From Inia geoffrensis (lineage: Eukaryota > Chordata > Mammalia > Artiodactyla > Iniidae): a stretch of DNA of 64,000 bases. Shown piece by piece: positions 34,140 through 45,038 of the stretch; within the stretch, counting starts at the first letter, position 1; each line of letters starts with the position of its first letter. The DNA is taken from positions 146,644,237-146,708,236 of the forward strand of contig CM070899.1 in the NCBI GenBank assembly GCA_036417435.1, given 5' to 3'. The notes under the pieces are model-generated. The model had not been told where the DNA came from, ran no database searches, and saw nothing but the letters and a program-made list of their open reading frames with translations. A program made the translations under genes and the position numbers.

Positions 34140-34480
34140 TATAAGTATTTTAAATTGATATAAAATACATGTGTAACCTGTGTAAAGTGCACTAATCTTA
34201 ATTGTACACTGGATGAATTTCCACATAAGTCTATACCTTTGTTATTTACCATTCAGGTCAAAATACAGAACTTGCCCAGCACCTGCCCTTCTCCTTCCCA
34301 GCCAATAATGCTTCTCCCTCTAGGTAATCACTGTTCTTACTTCGATTACTAACAATTTGCACGTTTTTGAATTTATGTGAAGTATAAGTACATATATACT
34401 TTATATATAACGTAAATTTTTTACTTAATTTTTTTCTTTAAGTAGATTCATTTTTTACAGCTTATCTAAGAAATAACATC
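34140..34480 (-). mobile_element. Old L1 3' end (antisense)
   Basis: 'aattgatataaaatacatgt', 'gtgcactaatcttaattgta' and 'cttctccctctaggtaatca' follow the antisense order of the L1M 3' region. Strongly diverged. Confidence 0.6.
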
Positions 34481-34707
34481 AATGAAATAGTCTTTTGATG
34501 TGAGAGGCATTTTCCTCCAATACACATTAAAATAAACGCACAACTATCAAAATGAGTTTATTCGTGTATTAACAGACCACATTTTGCTTTTCAAAAGCCA
34601 CCAGGTGATTCCTGAGGTCCATGCAACTTGCAGATTGTCTGACTTTGCGCTGATTGAGAAGCCGAAAGTTTATGGAACGCCCTGTCACAATCCTGATGCC
34701 ACCATAG

Positions 34708-34732
34708 ATCCATCCATCCATCCATCCATCCA
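34708..34732. repeat. (ATCC)n microsatellite
   Basis: Six tandem CATC/ATCC units about 200 bp upstream of the CpG island. Confidence 0.9.
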
Positions 34733-35130
34733 ACTAAAACACTTGTTGAATACCTAGCAACGACTCTCTCAGGCACTGGACACAGAAAAGACCCCACTTT
34801 CTGATTTCAAGTGGAGGGAAACGGAAGAGTAAACCATTTCAGTATGTGTTACGGTAAGTGCTACAGCTCAGGTAAGCACCCTTACACAGAGGAAGGGAGG
34901 CTTCCGGAGTCAGGGAGCGGAGGAGAGGGCGAGTGAGCATTTCAGTCGGCACCTCTACCAGCCACCCGACTTTGATCACTTTGCCGCAGCTATGCAGCTG
35001 CGGTCAACCTCAGCCTTCCTTAGCAACCCGAGGGGACCGCCCAGGTGTCTTCCTATTGGTCTCACGGATCTTGATGGGCAGCTCTTCTGTGCAACCCCGG
35101 CTCGCGGCCCCCGGTTCCGCGCTTACTCAC

Positions 35131-35176
35131 AGGAGAGCTCGTAGGCGTTACAGCCCTCCCCGGGTGCCCCGCCCAT
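35131..35176 (-). CDS. Candidate first coding exon of an unidentified divergent gene
   Basis: On the minus strand an ATG at 35,176-35,174 has a strong Kozak context (G at -3, G at +4). It opens 15 codons, reading MGGAPGEGCNAYELS plus one base, and then meets a strong 5' splice site, T|GTGAGTAAG, at 35,131/35,130. Read through without splicing, the frame stops three codons later, which favours splicing. The exon would end in phase 1. I do not recognise the N-terminus and name no gene. It would be the start of a gene running leftwards through 35,130-1, but I could not identify a second exon there. The alternative is a non-coding promoter-antisense transcript using the same donor. Confidence 0.5.
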
Positions 35177-35192
35177 ACCCGAGTAGCTTGTG

Positions 35193-35202
35193 GCGCATGC
35201 GC
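35193..35202. promoter_or_regulatory. NRF1-type binding site
   Basis: GCGCATGCGC is a perfect palindromic NRF1 core. It sits between the two divergent exon candidates, about 17 bp from the minus-strand ATG (35,176), so both 5'UTRs probably start close to it. Confidence 0.75.
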
Positions 35203-35204
35203 GG

Positions 35205-35435
35205 GCTGGTTGGGGCTGTGTGTAGGGCCAGCAGGGAGCTGGAGCCGCCGAGGTGAAGCTCCTAGGCTCCGCCGAGGTCGCAGCGCCCGCTCCTCGCCTC
35301 TGCCGCCGCAGTTTCAAGCCGTTGCCACCACCGCCGCCTCTGCCGCCGGAGGAGCGGCCGCCTATTGTCCTTCTCCGCGGCGAAGGTGCGGAGCTGCTCC
35401 GGCTCGGCCCGCGGGGGAGCCCCGGGCGCCTCACG
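35205..35435 (+). other. Candidate non-coding first exon (5'UTR) of an unidentified plus-strand gene
   Basis: GC-rich sequence downstream of the NRF1 site ends at the splice donor ACG|GTGAGA (35,435/35,436). The only upstream ATG in the likely transcript (35,197) opens a short 19-codon frame that stops at 35,254-35,256. This is therefore 5'UTR with, at most, a small upstream ORF; the coding start must lie in a later exon, probably outside this window. The transcription start is inferred. A GCC/CCG-rich tract at about 35,320-35,360 is typical of such leaders. Confidence 0.6.
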
Positions 35436-36070
35436 GTGAGAGCGCAACTTAGTTGGCGGAGTTGGGGGAAGTTTTGTGATTTGAGGAGGGGTCGTGGGTG
35501 GGGAGCGCGGGGCCCTCCCCTTGCGGCCGGTCCTCCGGGCGGGGGCCGGAGCGGGGGTCCGGGGCTGCGGGGGCTGGGCGGGGGCGCGCGGGCGGGGATG
35601 AATGGGCGGCGCGGGAGCGCCCCCCGGCTCTGCAGCCCCCGCCTTCCTCCGCGGCCCCCTTCACGCATTGTCTGCCCCGGGGCTGCGGCGCGCCTTGCCG
35701 CTCCCGCAGCCCAACTTCGGGGCCGACTCCACTCCCGGAGTGAGGGGCACGGCCGCCATGCCCCTTCAGGTGCCTGGACCCCCGGCCTTGCCCGGTCGGC
35801 TCCTACGGGAGCGGGGTCCGCGGTAGCAGCTGCGGCAGCTCCACGGGTCCCTCCCGTCCGGGAGTCGGCGAACAAGTGCTGCGGCCGCGAGGGAGCGGCT
35901 CTCGGGGGCCGGCGCGAGCGGTAAACACGCCGGGCCTTACCCGCCTTAGGGGGGCGCTCTCGGTGCCTGTTCCCGGGGGGCGCGGCCGGGGCACCCGCGC
36001 GGGACGGAGACGTGCAGCCCGAGGGGACCCGCTTTGGGACCGTGCCACGGGCTCAGCTCTGTTGAGTTCA

Positions 36071-37360
36071 GATGCAAACATACTTTGAGACCAAACCAAA
36101 CTTTTTTTGGGATAAGTATGGCTATTGAACCCCTCTCCCTCCCCCCCTTTTTCCCCCCAAAGTCAACCCGTATGTTAAGATTTTAAAATAAATATGGGGG
36201 AAATCCTCAAGGGTTTTTCTATCAGAAAAAAGGATTGGCCTTTTTTTTTTTTTTTGAACTAGTTCTTACAGCAAAATGATTCCGTCACATTTAAGTTTCT
36301 AGATCTTACTGTGAACTCAGGAGTTAACAATGTAAGTTGGATTGAGCAATATTTTGGAGTGCGTCTTAGCTTTTACACTCCTCAGTGAAGTTATTTTGAT
36401 AGTTTGTTGCCCCAGGCATATAGAGCCAAAGGAAAAAGCAGTGTGCCTTTTTTACTTATTCAACAGCCCCCCCCCCCAGTTTTATTTTCATAAGTAACTT
36501 TATTTTTCTAAATCGTTGGATTGCCCAGATCAGGATAAATGCTGGCGGTTTTGGAAAGATTATTTTTTGCAAGTTTGTAAAGGATCAGCTGTTGTGAGTG
36601 ATCAGTTGTGATCAGAGTTGTGATCAGCTGAGATAAATCTTTGTTACAGTCCTGTAGGCTTTCGTGGTCTCTAGGGGATTTGCAGACTGCAAGAAGTACC
36701 AGCCTTGTTGTCAAGCTTTGGGTGCATCGGTTCTGCTGAATTCAGTTCATTTGCCTTATGATGTGAGAATGATTCTGTTTAAATCCCCTCGGTGGAACAC
36801 GCCTAAATGTCTGTCAGATTGTGTGGTGGAACAAAATGACCAGAATGTGTTCCTATTAGTTGTATATCCCTTTGCCATCTGCTAAATTAACAAAAATTTG
36901 AGAAATACGGTGTGGGTCAATATGCGTTGATTGGTTTCTCATGCTAAGTGAGTAATGTGAAGTGTTGCCCAGGTTTTCCTGGTTAGGTTGGCCTAATTTT
37001 GCTTTGAAAAAGCCACTTACTTCACCTGACAAAGCTAAAGAAAAATGTCCTAATGGCATAAGCTTGTATTTTTAAAGTACAACAACAAGGTCACTTTTAG
37101 GAATCATAATCCTTGCTCTTAGGGCTTTCCTTCCTGGTTGTGTGGTTGTGTGTACTGTGTGTACCTGTGTGGGGGGCGGTTGTGGGGAGGGACGGTGACA
37201 GAGGTTGGAAGGCGTTGTCAGGGAGAGACAAAATGTAAACAAACACTACTTAGAACATGTGACAAGTAGGCCAGTTGCTTTCCCTCTCTGATAGCATGTT
37301 AATACATACTTTTGTTTTAGGATTTTTCACACTTCATTTTTTTTGCCTGACTAATAGTAA
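36071..37360. other. Presumed intron, no recognised element
   Basis: Moderately AT-rich sequence with short homopolymers (poly-T 36,241-36,256; poly-C 36,468-36,477) and tandem 'gtgatcag' units near 36,597-36,630. No exon or transposon is recognised. Confidence 0.5.
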
Positions 37361-37379
37361 CTGCATATGTAGTATAAAT

Positions 37380-37500
37380 GGACTCCTCTTCTAGCCTGTT
37401 AACTCCCTGAGGGCTGTGATGGGTCTTAGCTTTGTGCCTCTGTTCCAGGAAGGAGTCTTAACACAGCTCAGGTGCTCAGGATGCATTTGAATTGGATGAA
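37380..37500 (+). mobile_element. L2-like 3' end (short)
   Basis: 'cctgttaactccctgagggc' and 'ttagctttgtgcctctgttc' resemble the L2 3' terminus. Short and diverged. Confidence 0.5.
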
Positions 37501-37829
37501 GTGCTTGGTACTTCACCCTAGTGTGGTACCCAGAGAACCACTAACTCTGGGGACTTGTTAAACATGACAGCTCACTTGCAGATCTGTGATGAAATTTAGT
37601 GTACTTTATAAGGATTTCTAACCTTTCTTTTTAACCTGTTAATTACTTCTTGAAAAGAATTGAGGTTTAAATAGTGCACTATGGATTTCAGAAAGTGGTT
37701 CTAATCGAGAAAATTTCTCCCTTTTTTGGTGAAATGATTAAGACTGCTGGACAAATCCATTCACTCCTCTGCCTTTTCATACCTCTGTTGTGAAATGGGG
37801 AGGTAGCACAGTTTAGAAGAATGTACATT

Positions 37830-38050
37830 TTTTGGAATTAGGTAAATTTGAGTTCAAGTCCCCACCCTTCCATTGACTAGTTGGGTAGGCTTGAGCAGGT
37901 CACTTATCCCCTCAGAGCTTCAGTTTCCTACTGTGTAAGGTATAGTAACATACTTTACAGCATTCTTAGCAATAAATGAAACTATGTGACGTACTTCATA
38001 GTGTGCCAAACATTAAGTAGGTGCCTGTTACCTGGTAGCTGTAATGACAA
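37830..38050 (+). mobile_element. MIR SINE (sense)
   Basis: 'tttgagttcaagtccccacc', 'ttgagcaggtcacttatccc', 'cagagcttcagtttcctact'. Confidence 0.85.
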
Positions 38051-38059
38051 TAATTTGGA

Positions 38060-39310
38060 TAATTTTTGTATGAGTTAAGAAAGCATTTTTAGAAGTCTGA
38101 AGCTTCTGAGAACAGTGGTTTAGCTGTCTGTTTCGTAAAGGAGGAATGCTTCTGAGAATTGAGAGTCTTAAATGCAGTTTTTTAAAGGTGCGGGTTGAAC
38201 TGAATGTTAATAGAAAACAGCAGTTTTATCTTCTCAGTCAGCTCTTAGTCTTTGAGTGGGCTTTGCAGAGTGTCTCTGTAGGATAGAACTCTATGCATTT
38301 ATAGTGTTTAGGAAATCGTTAGAGATAGGTTGTTTTCAACATTTGTAATAGGATATCTGAGTTATTTAGTTCCAGCTTTTCTTCCTTATTTTACCTTAAT
38401 TTGAAAAATAACAGGCATCGATTATGACTACGTTTCTCAAACTTGATTAAGATGGGACTGGACTGTGGGTTAATATAGCAGTAGTACAATTCAGAGACTT
38501 GAGCAAATCATTTACTTCCCCTTCAAGATAACACTTTTGAAGGTGCCACCATTTGTGGAAGGAAGCAGTGATTTAAATCAGTTATACCAGCTTTGTTTAA
38601 AATATTCAGAATACCAAGTGGAATAAATACATTCTAGAAATATTAACCTGTCATGGACATTTCTGTATATTGAATCTCATCTTTCCATTTATTTTCTTAT
38701 AAAATAGGGGCAAAAAGTTAACCATGAAGGATTATAGTAAACCTTTAAAAATTATATTAGACCAGACTCACAGATTGAGGAAAAAAAGCAAGTTAACAAA
38801 GCTAGATGAACACACTTGGACTTTTGATAATCCCCTCTTTTAAAGTTAACTTTGAAGTGTGCTTGAATAAACTTGGTTATTACTGATGGGGACAGGCATC
38901 CATTTGGAAGCAGTGCTCCCGAGTCACTGTCGGGCTCTCTTACCCCACTGTAAGTGGGGGGAGAGGAGGAAGCTGTTTGTGGAAGGAAGTTTGTTTCATT
39001 CATATGTCTTCACATTTATGGTCTTGTGGTCCACCTCTCGGTTGACTGGGACATATAAGTAGAAGATGGGTAGATAACCCATTTTTGTCAGTCCTTGCTC
39101 AGAGAATGGACCAGTAGACCTGATATTGAGATACTGTGATTGTTACGAATACTTGTGTGGGACAATGGTGTGTTTTCCTTTTTTACCTCTTCAGAGCTGT
39201 GTTCAGAGCGTGGGGAAGGTGTGGATATCAGTGTGTGTGATGTGGGTATTGTGATGGGGAGAAGGAGATGGTGTGAGGGGTTTACCATTTATGTCACTCT
39301 GTAGGCTCTT
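38060..39310. other. Presumed intron, no recognised element
   Basis: Apparently single-copy sequence. The minus frames near 38,752-39,003 and 39,088-39,288 show no domain. Confidence 0.5.
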
Positions 39311-39333
39311 CTATTAGAAATCAGTCCTTTTGA

Positions 39334-39511
39334 TATTTATTATTTATTTTGGCTGTGCCGAGTCTTAGTTGCAGCATGCGGACTCTAGGTGTGGCATGCG
39401 GACTCTAGTTGCGGCATGTACGTGGGATCTAGTTCCCTGACCAGGGATCGAACCTGGGCCCCCTGCATTGGGAGTGCAGAGTCTTACGTGCTGGACCAAC
39501 AGGGAAGTCCC
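39334..39511 (-). mobile_element. tRNA-derived CHR-type SINE
   Basis: A reverse SINE ('ttggctgtgccgagtcttag', 'gttccctgaccagggatcga', 'gctggaccaacagggaagtc'). A perfect 18-bp TSD, agaaatcagtccttttga, lies at 39,316-39,333 and 39,512-39,529, the longest clean TSD in the window. Confidence 0.95.
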
Positions 39512-39769
39512 AGAAATCAGTCCTTTTGAATTTTCACTTATGATCCTATCTTAAGCCCATATTTGGCCACAAAAATAGTCTTTACCACCTCAAAAGGCTA
39601 GTTATTCCTGAATGGTTAGGAATTAAGTATGTCACACTGTAATGAATTAGTCTTTTAGACAGCCAAAAATGTCAAGCAAGAGAACAGCACCTAGGAGTTA
39701 AGTAGAGTTTCACAAACCCAAGATAACTCTCTGATGGTGACGTCTACTGAAGGCATATGATACGGGGCC

Positions 39770-39950
39770 ACATGGCTGACTTCACATCCGAACTTCGCCA
39801 ATTATTGGCAGTGTGTCCTTGAGCAGGCCACTTCATCTGTCCCAGACTTAGTATGCGTACTTATAAGAACAAATTTGATATTGTCATCCTACCTACTACC
39901 ACTACTGTCGTGAGAAACACTCGAGATAAAGCACTATACAGATGCTTTGT
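39770..39950 (+). mobile_element. MIR SINE (sense, diverged)
   Basis: 'tgtgtccttgagcaggccac' and 'cgtgagaaacactcgagata' fit the MIR 'gaccttgggcaagtcac' and 'gtgaggattaaatgag' positions. Confidence 0.65.
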
Positions 39951-40384
39951 CATTTTGTAGTTTTGCTGGTTGGCTACTGGTTTGGATAAAATTCAAATCC
40001 TAGTCTATAAAAGGAGAAAACATCCAACTAAGTTTATTGGTTTTTCTTTATAAATATTATACCATTTCTATTGCCATTCTCCTTACTTGTGAAAATGGAT
40101 ACTTCTTACTTTTGGCTCTTCTCAGATTTCCTTTTATAACATATTTGTCATGGAGTATTTTTCTAAACTCAATGCTTGCTGTGAGACCCAAGTTACTCTG
40201 AAATCACAGGAACTGACATTGGATGCCAGTGCTTAAAGTCAGGTGAAACCACAGTAAACAGTGAACAAAGAATGTCAGAATGTTTCAGAAGAGTACAAAA
40301 GAAGCTAGTGTAGTTGTCTGATGTTTACTGACTCATTTCCTTAAATTATTTTTTAAAAACTTAAAAAATCAGGGAGTGTGCCTC

Positions 40385-40610
40385 TTATGTGCCAGATGTT
40401 ATACTATGTGTCTTACATACATTTATTTCATTTTTGAAACCAACCTATGAAGCAGGAATTATTAACCCATTTTAAGGGGAGGAAACACCCTCAAAAGTGA
40501 TTTGACAGGGGTCACATAGTAGTTAAATTGTTGGTGCTAAAATTTGAACTCAGATTATTCTGGCTCCAAAGGGCATGCTTTTCACATCATTGATGCTGTC
40601 ACCTGAAAAG
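40385..40610 (-). mobile_element. MIR SINE (antisense)
   Basis: 'atgtgccagatgttatacta', 'cattttaaggggaggaaaca', 'ttgaactcagattattctgg'. Confidence 0.85.
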
Positions 40611-40862
40611 AGTACATTTTTAAACAAATCAGGTTTACTGAGTTATTGTTTATATGATAAAATGCACCCATTTTAACTATATGGAGTTTGATGAGTTTTG
40701 ACAGATGTATCCATGCATGTAACTTAACAACACAATCAAGGTATAGAATGTTTCCGTCACTCCAGAAAGTTCCCTTTCTGCTTTCCAGACAGTTCTGCCT
40801 TCAGCCCTCACCCTGCTGCCTACCTTGCTATAGGCGACCACTACTCTGCTCTCTGTCACTAG

Positions 40863-41641
40863 AGTTTTGTCTGCAAACTATGGCCCTCGGGCCAATCTGG
40901 CCTACTGCCTTTTTTTTTTTTTTTTGCTTTATAACAGAGTGAATCAGCTGTACATATACATATATGCCCATATCTCCTCCCTCTTGCATCTCTCTCCCAC
41001 TCTCCCTATGCCACCCCTCTAGGTGGTCACAAAGCACTGAGTTGATCTCCCTGTGCTATTCGACTGCTTCCCACTAGCTAGCTATTTTACATTTGGTAGT
41101 GTATATATGTCCATGCCACTCTCTCACTTCGTCCCAGCTTACCATCCCCCCTCACCGTGTCCTCAAGTCCATTCTCCACGTCTGTGTCTTTATTCCTGTC
41201 CTGGCCCTAGGTTCTTCAGAACCATCTTTTTTTTAGATTCCATATACATGTGTTAGCATATGGTATTTGTTTTTCTCTTTCTGACTTACTTCACTTTGTA
41301 TGACAGACTCTAAGTCCACCCACCTCACTACAAATAATTTTGTTTCTTTTTATGGCTGAATAATATTCCATTGTATATATATATGCCACATCTTCTTTAT
41401 CCATTCATCTGTTGATGGACACTTAGGTTGCTTCCATGTCCTGGCTATTGTAAATAGAGCTGCAATGAACATTTGTTTTTTAATAAAGTTTTATTGGGAC
41501 ACAGCAGTGCTCCTTTGTTTACATATTGTATGTGACTGCTTTGGTGCTACACTGAAAGAACAGTTACAAGACGCCCTGTGGTCCACAAAGCAGAAAGTAT
41601 TTACTATCTCACTTTTTAGAGAAAAAGTTTGCTAATCCTTG
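40863..41641. mobile_element. hAT-type DNA transposon fossil, split by an L1
   Basis: The left part 'ctgcaaactatggccctcgg' and the right part 'taataaagttttattgggac' through 'gaaaaagtttgctaatcctt' are the two ends of one old short hAT-like element. The terminal blocks are inverted relatives (gcaaact / agtttgc). The exact family (Zaphod/Arthur-like) is a guess. Confidence 0.65.
40905..41477 (-). mobile_element. L1 3' end (5'-truncated)
   Basis: A poly-T (A-tail in reverse) is followed by antisense L1 3'UTR and the ORF2 end ('gctttataacagagtgaatc', 'atggctgaataatattccat', ending 'gctgcaatgaacat'). It belongs to the same L1 group as 4,420-5,033 and 29,718-30,710. Confidence 0.9.
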
Positions 41642-41994
41642 TTCTACATAACTAAATATAATAACACCTAAAAAATGAACAATTCTATAGAATTATTCAG
41701 TGCATATTCAACTTTACCTATTTGTCCTCCATATATCTTTTTATAGTTGATTAAAATTTATAAAAAAGATAATATTCCATTGTGTGTATATTGGGCACTT
41801 GGGTTATTTCCATTTCTTGGCTTTGGTAAACAGTGCTGCTATGAACATTGGGGTGCATGTATCTTTTTGAATTGGAGTTTTAAACTTTTTGAATTAGAGT
41901 TGTTTGCTTTCTTATTATTGCCCCATCTGAGAGTGCAAAGACTTGCCACTGTATTTTCTCCTAGAATTTTTATAATTCAGAGGGTTTTTTTTTG

Positions 41995-44055
41995 TTTTAG
42001 TTTTATTTCTTTTCCAATTTGTATTCCTTTTGTTTGTTTTTCTTCTCTGATTGCTGTGGCTAGGACTTCCAAAACTATGTTGAATAATAGTGCCGAGAGT
42101 GGACATCCTTGTCTTGTTCCTGATCTTAGAGGAAGTGCCTTCTGTTTTTCACCATTGAGAATGGTGTTTGCTGTGGGTTTATCATATATGGCCTTTATTA
42201 TGTTGAGGTAGGTTCCCTCTGTGCCCACTTTCTGGAGATTTTTTATCATAAATGGGTGTTGAATTTTGTCAAAAACTTTTTCTGCGTCTATTGAGATGAT
42301 CATATGGATTTTATTCTTCAATTTGTTAATATGGTGTATCACATGGATTGATTTGCGTATATTGAAGAATCCTTGCATCCCTGGGATAAATCCCACTTGA
42401 TCATGGTGTATGATCCTTTTAATGTGTTGTTGGATTCTGTTTGCTAGTATTTTGTTAAGGATTTTTGTATCTATATTCATCAGTGATACTGGTCTGTAAT
42501 TTTCATTTTTCATAGTACCTTTGTCTGGTTTTGGTATCAGGGTGATGGTGGCCTCATAGCATGAGTTTGGGAATGTTCCTTCCTCTGCAATTTTTTGGAA
42601 GAGTTTGAGAAGGATGGGTGTTAGCTCTTCTCTAAATGTTTGATAGAATTCACCTGTGAAGCCATCTGGTCCTGGACTTTTGTTTGTTGGAAGATTTTTA
42701 ATCAGAGTTTCAATTTCAGTGATTGTGATTGGTCTGTTCATACTTTCTGTTTCTTCCTGGTTCAGTCTTGGAAGATTATACCTTTCTAAGAATTTGTCCA
42801 TTTCTTCCAGGTTGTCCATTTTATTGGCATAGAGTTGCTTGTAGTAGTCTCTTAGGATGCTTTGCATTTCTGTGGTGTCTGTTGTAACTTCTCCTTTTTC
42901 ACTTCTAGTTTTACTGATTTGAGTCCTCTTCCTCTTTTTCTTGATGAGTCTGGCTAATGGTTTATCAATTTTATCTCCTCAAAGAACCAGCTTTTAGTTT
43001 TATTGATCTTTGTTTCTATTTCATCTATTTCTGCTCTGATCTTTATGATTTCTTTCCTCCTGTGAACTTCGGGTTTTGTTGGTTCTTCTTTCTGTAGTTC
43101 CTTTAGATGTAAGGTTAGATTGTTTATTTGAGATTTTTCTTGTTTCTTGAGGTAGGCTTGTACTGCTATAAACTTCCCTCTTAGAACTGCTTTTGCTGCA
43201 TCCCATAGGTTTTGGATCATCGTGTTTTCATTGTCATTTGTCTCTAGGTATTTTTTGATTTCCTCTTTGATTTTTTGCAGTGATCCCTTGGTTATTTAGC
43301 ACCATATTGTTTAACCTCCATGTGTTTGTGTTTTTTACATTTTTTTCCCCCGTAATTGATTTCTAATCTCATAGCATTGTAGTCAGAAAAGATGTTTGAT
43401 ATGATTTCAGTTTTCTTAAATTTACTGATTTGTGACCCAAGATGTGGTCTGTCCTGGAGAATGTTCTGTGCGTACTTGAGAAGAAAGTGTAATCTGCTGT
43501 TTTTGGATGGAATGTCCTATAAATATCAATTAAATCTATCTGCTCTGTTGTGTCATTTATACCTTGTGTTTTCTTATTTTCATTTTGGATGATCTGTCCA
43601 TTGGTGTAAGTGAGGTGTTAAAAGTCCCCCAATATTGTTGTGTTACTGTAGATTTCCTCTTTTATAGCTGTTAGTAGTTGCCTTACATAATGAGGTGTTC
43701 CTATGTTGGGTGCATATATATTTATAATTTCTATCTCTTCTTCTTGTATTGATCCCTTGATCATTATATAGTGTCCTTCCTTGTCTCTTGTAACGTTCTT
43801 TATTTTAAAGTCTATTTTATCTGATGTGAATATTGCTACTCCAGCTTTCTTTTGATTTCCATTCACATGGAATATCTTTTTCCATCCTCTCACTTTCAGT
43901 CTGAATGTGTCCCTAGGTCTGAAGTGGGTCTTTTACAGACAGCATAAATATGGGTGTTGTATTTGTATCCATATAGTGAGCCTGTGTCTTTTGCTTGGAG
44001 CATTTAATCCATTCACGTTTAAGGTAATTATCAATATGTATGTTCCTGTTACCAT
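41995..44055 (-). pseudogene. L1 ORF2 pseudogene (endonuclease and partial reverse transcriptase)
   Basis: The ATG at 44,055 opens ORF2. An endonuclease region is visible in 43,618-43,893 (GVAIFTSDKIDF, IYAPNIGTPHY, ending GDF). A middle region lies at 42,954-43,220. The best frame, 41,977-42,867, carries reverse-transcriptase motifs: [35 protein letters not shown] (first catalytic Asp) and [14 protein letters not shown]. The frame ends before the conserved FADD/YADD catalytic motif, and the C-terminal cysteine region is absent. Stops and frameshifts between the pieces make it inactive. Confidence 0.9.
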
Positions 44056-44111
44056 TTTCTTAATTGCTATGGGTTTGTTTTTGTAGGTCCTTTTCTTCTC
44101 ATGTTTTCCTC

Positions 44112-45038
44112 TTAGAAAAGTTCCTTTAGCATTTGTTGTAGAGCTGGTTTGGTGGTGCTAAATTCTCTTAGCTTTTGCTTGTCTGTAAAGCTTTTGATTT
44201 CTTCATCAAATCTGAATGAGATCCTTGCCAGACAGAGTAATCTTGGTTGTAGGTTCTTCCCTTTCGTCACTTTAAATATATCATGCCACTCCCTCTGGCT
44301 TGTAGAGTTTCTGCTGAGAAATCAGCTGTTAACCTTATGGGAGTTCCGTTGTATGTTATTTGTCATTTTTCCCTTGTTGCTTTCAATAATTTTTCTTTGT
44401 CTTTAATTTTTGCCAATTTGATTACTATGTGTCTCAGCGTGTTTCTCCTTGTGTTTATCCTGCCTGGGACTCTCTGCACTTCCTGGTATTGGGTGGCTAT
44501 TTCCTTTCCCATGTTAGGGAAATTTTTGACTATAATCTCTTCAAATATTTTTTCGGGTCCTTTCTTTCTCTTCTCGTTCTGGGGCCCCTATAATGCTAAT
44601 GTTGGTGCATTTAATGTTGTCCTAGTGGTCTCTTAGGCTGTCTTCATTTCTTTTCATTCTTTTTTCTTTGTTCTGTGGCAGTGAATTCCACCATTCTGTC
44701 GTTCTTCTGTCTCAGTTATTCTGCTATTGGTTCCTTCTAGTGTATTTTTCATTTCAGTTATTGTATTCATCTCTGTTCTTTAATTCTTGTAGGTATTTGT
44801 TCTTTAATTCTTCTAGGTCTTTGTTAAACATTTCTTGCATCTTTTCGATCTTTGCCTCCATTCTTTTTCTGAGGTCCTGTGTCATCTTCAGTACCATTAT
44901 TCTGAATTCTTTTTCTGGACGTTTGTCTATCTCCATTTCATTTAGTTGTTTTTCTGGGGTTTTATCTTGTTCCTTCATCTGGTACATAGCTGTCTGCCTT
45001 TTCATCTTGTCTTTTTGTGAATGTGGTTTTTGTTCCAC
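44112..45038 (-). pseudogene. L1 ORF1 pseudogene (RNA-binding chaperone)
   Basis: The frame starts MEQKPHSQKDKMKRQT and continues through a lysine/glutamate-rich coiled-coil part (residues such as KRMEAKIEKMQEMFNKDLEE). After frameshifts it contains recognisable RRM and C-terminal-domain text (GPEKIFEEIIVKNFPNMGKE; FSAETLQARGSG; FTDKQKLREFSTTKPALQQ). ORF1 protein binds L1 RNA as a trimer. At least two frameshifts or stops break it, so no functional product is expected. A stop at 44,114-44,112 closes it about 60 bp before the ORF2 ATG. Confidence 0.85.

Larger units (their letters stand above)
34930..36070. promoter_or_regulatory. CpG island / bidirectional promoter
   Basis: The sequence changes abruptly from CpG-poor to very GC- and CpG-rich and returns to CpG-poor at about 36,070. 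Within it are an inverted CCAAT box (ATTGG, 35,055-35,059), an Sp1/KLF-type CCCCGCCC (35,167-35,174), many GC boxes and a perfect NRF1 palindrome. No TATA box is apparent. Two outward-pointing splice donors, minus-strand at 35,130 and plus-strand at 35,436, lie on either side of the NRF1 site, as expected for a divergent housekeeping-type promoter. The long GC-rich open frames on both strands, including the 250-codon minus frame at 35,123-35,875, are compositional artefacts. Confidence 0.85.

Noticed and set aside
35123..35924. Long GC-rich frames in the CpG island (250 codons minus, 223 codons plus)
   Set aside because: They are open on both strands because of composition. The plus one lacks an ATG at its stated start (GTG), and splice donors cut both. 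Only the last 46 bases of the minus frame are kept as a candidate coding exon.
36597..36630. Tandem 'gtgatcag'-like units as a regulatory array
   Set aside because: Only about three imperfect units; too few to claim more than a short local duplication.
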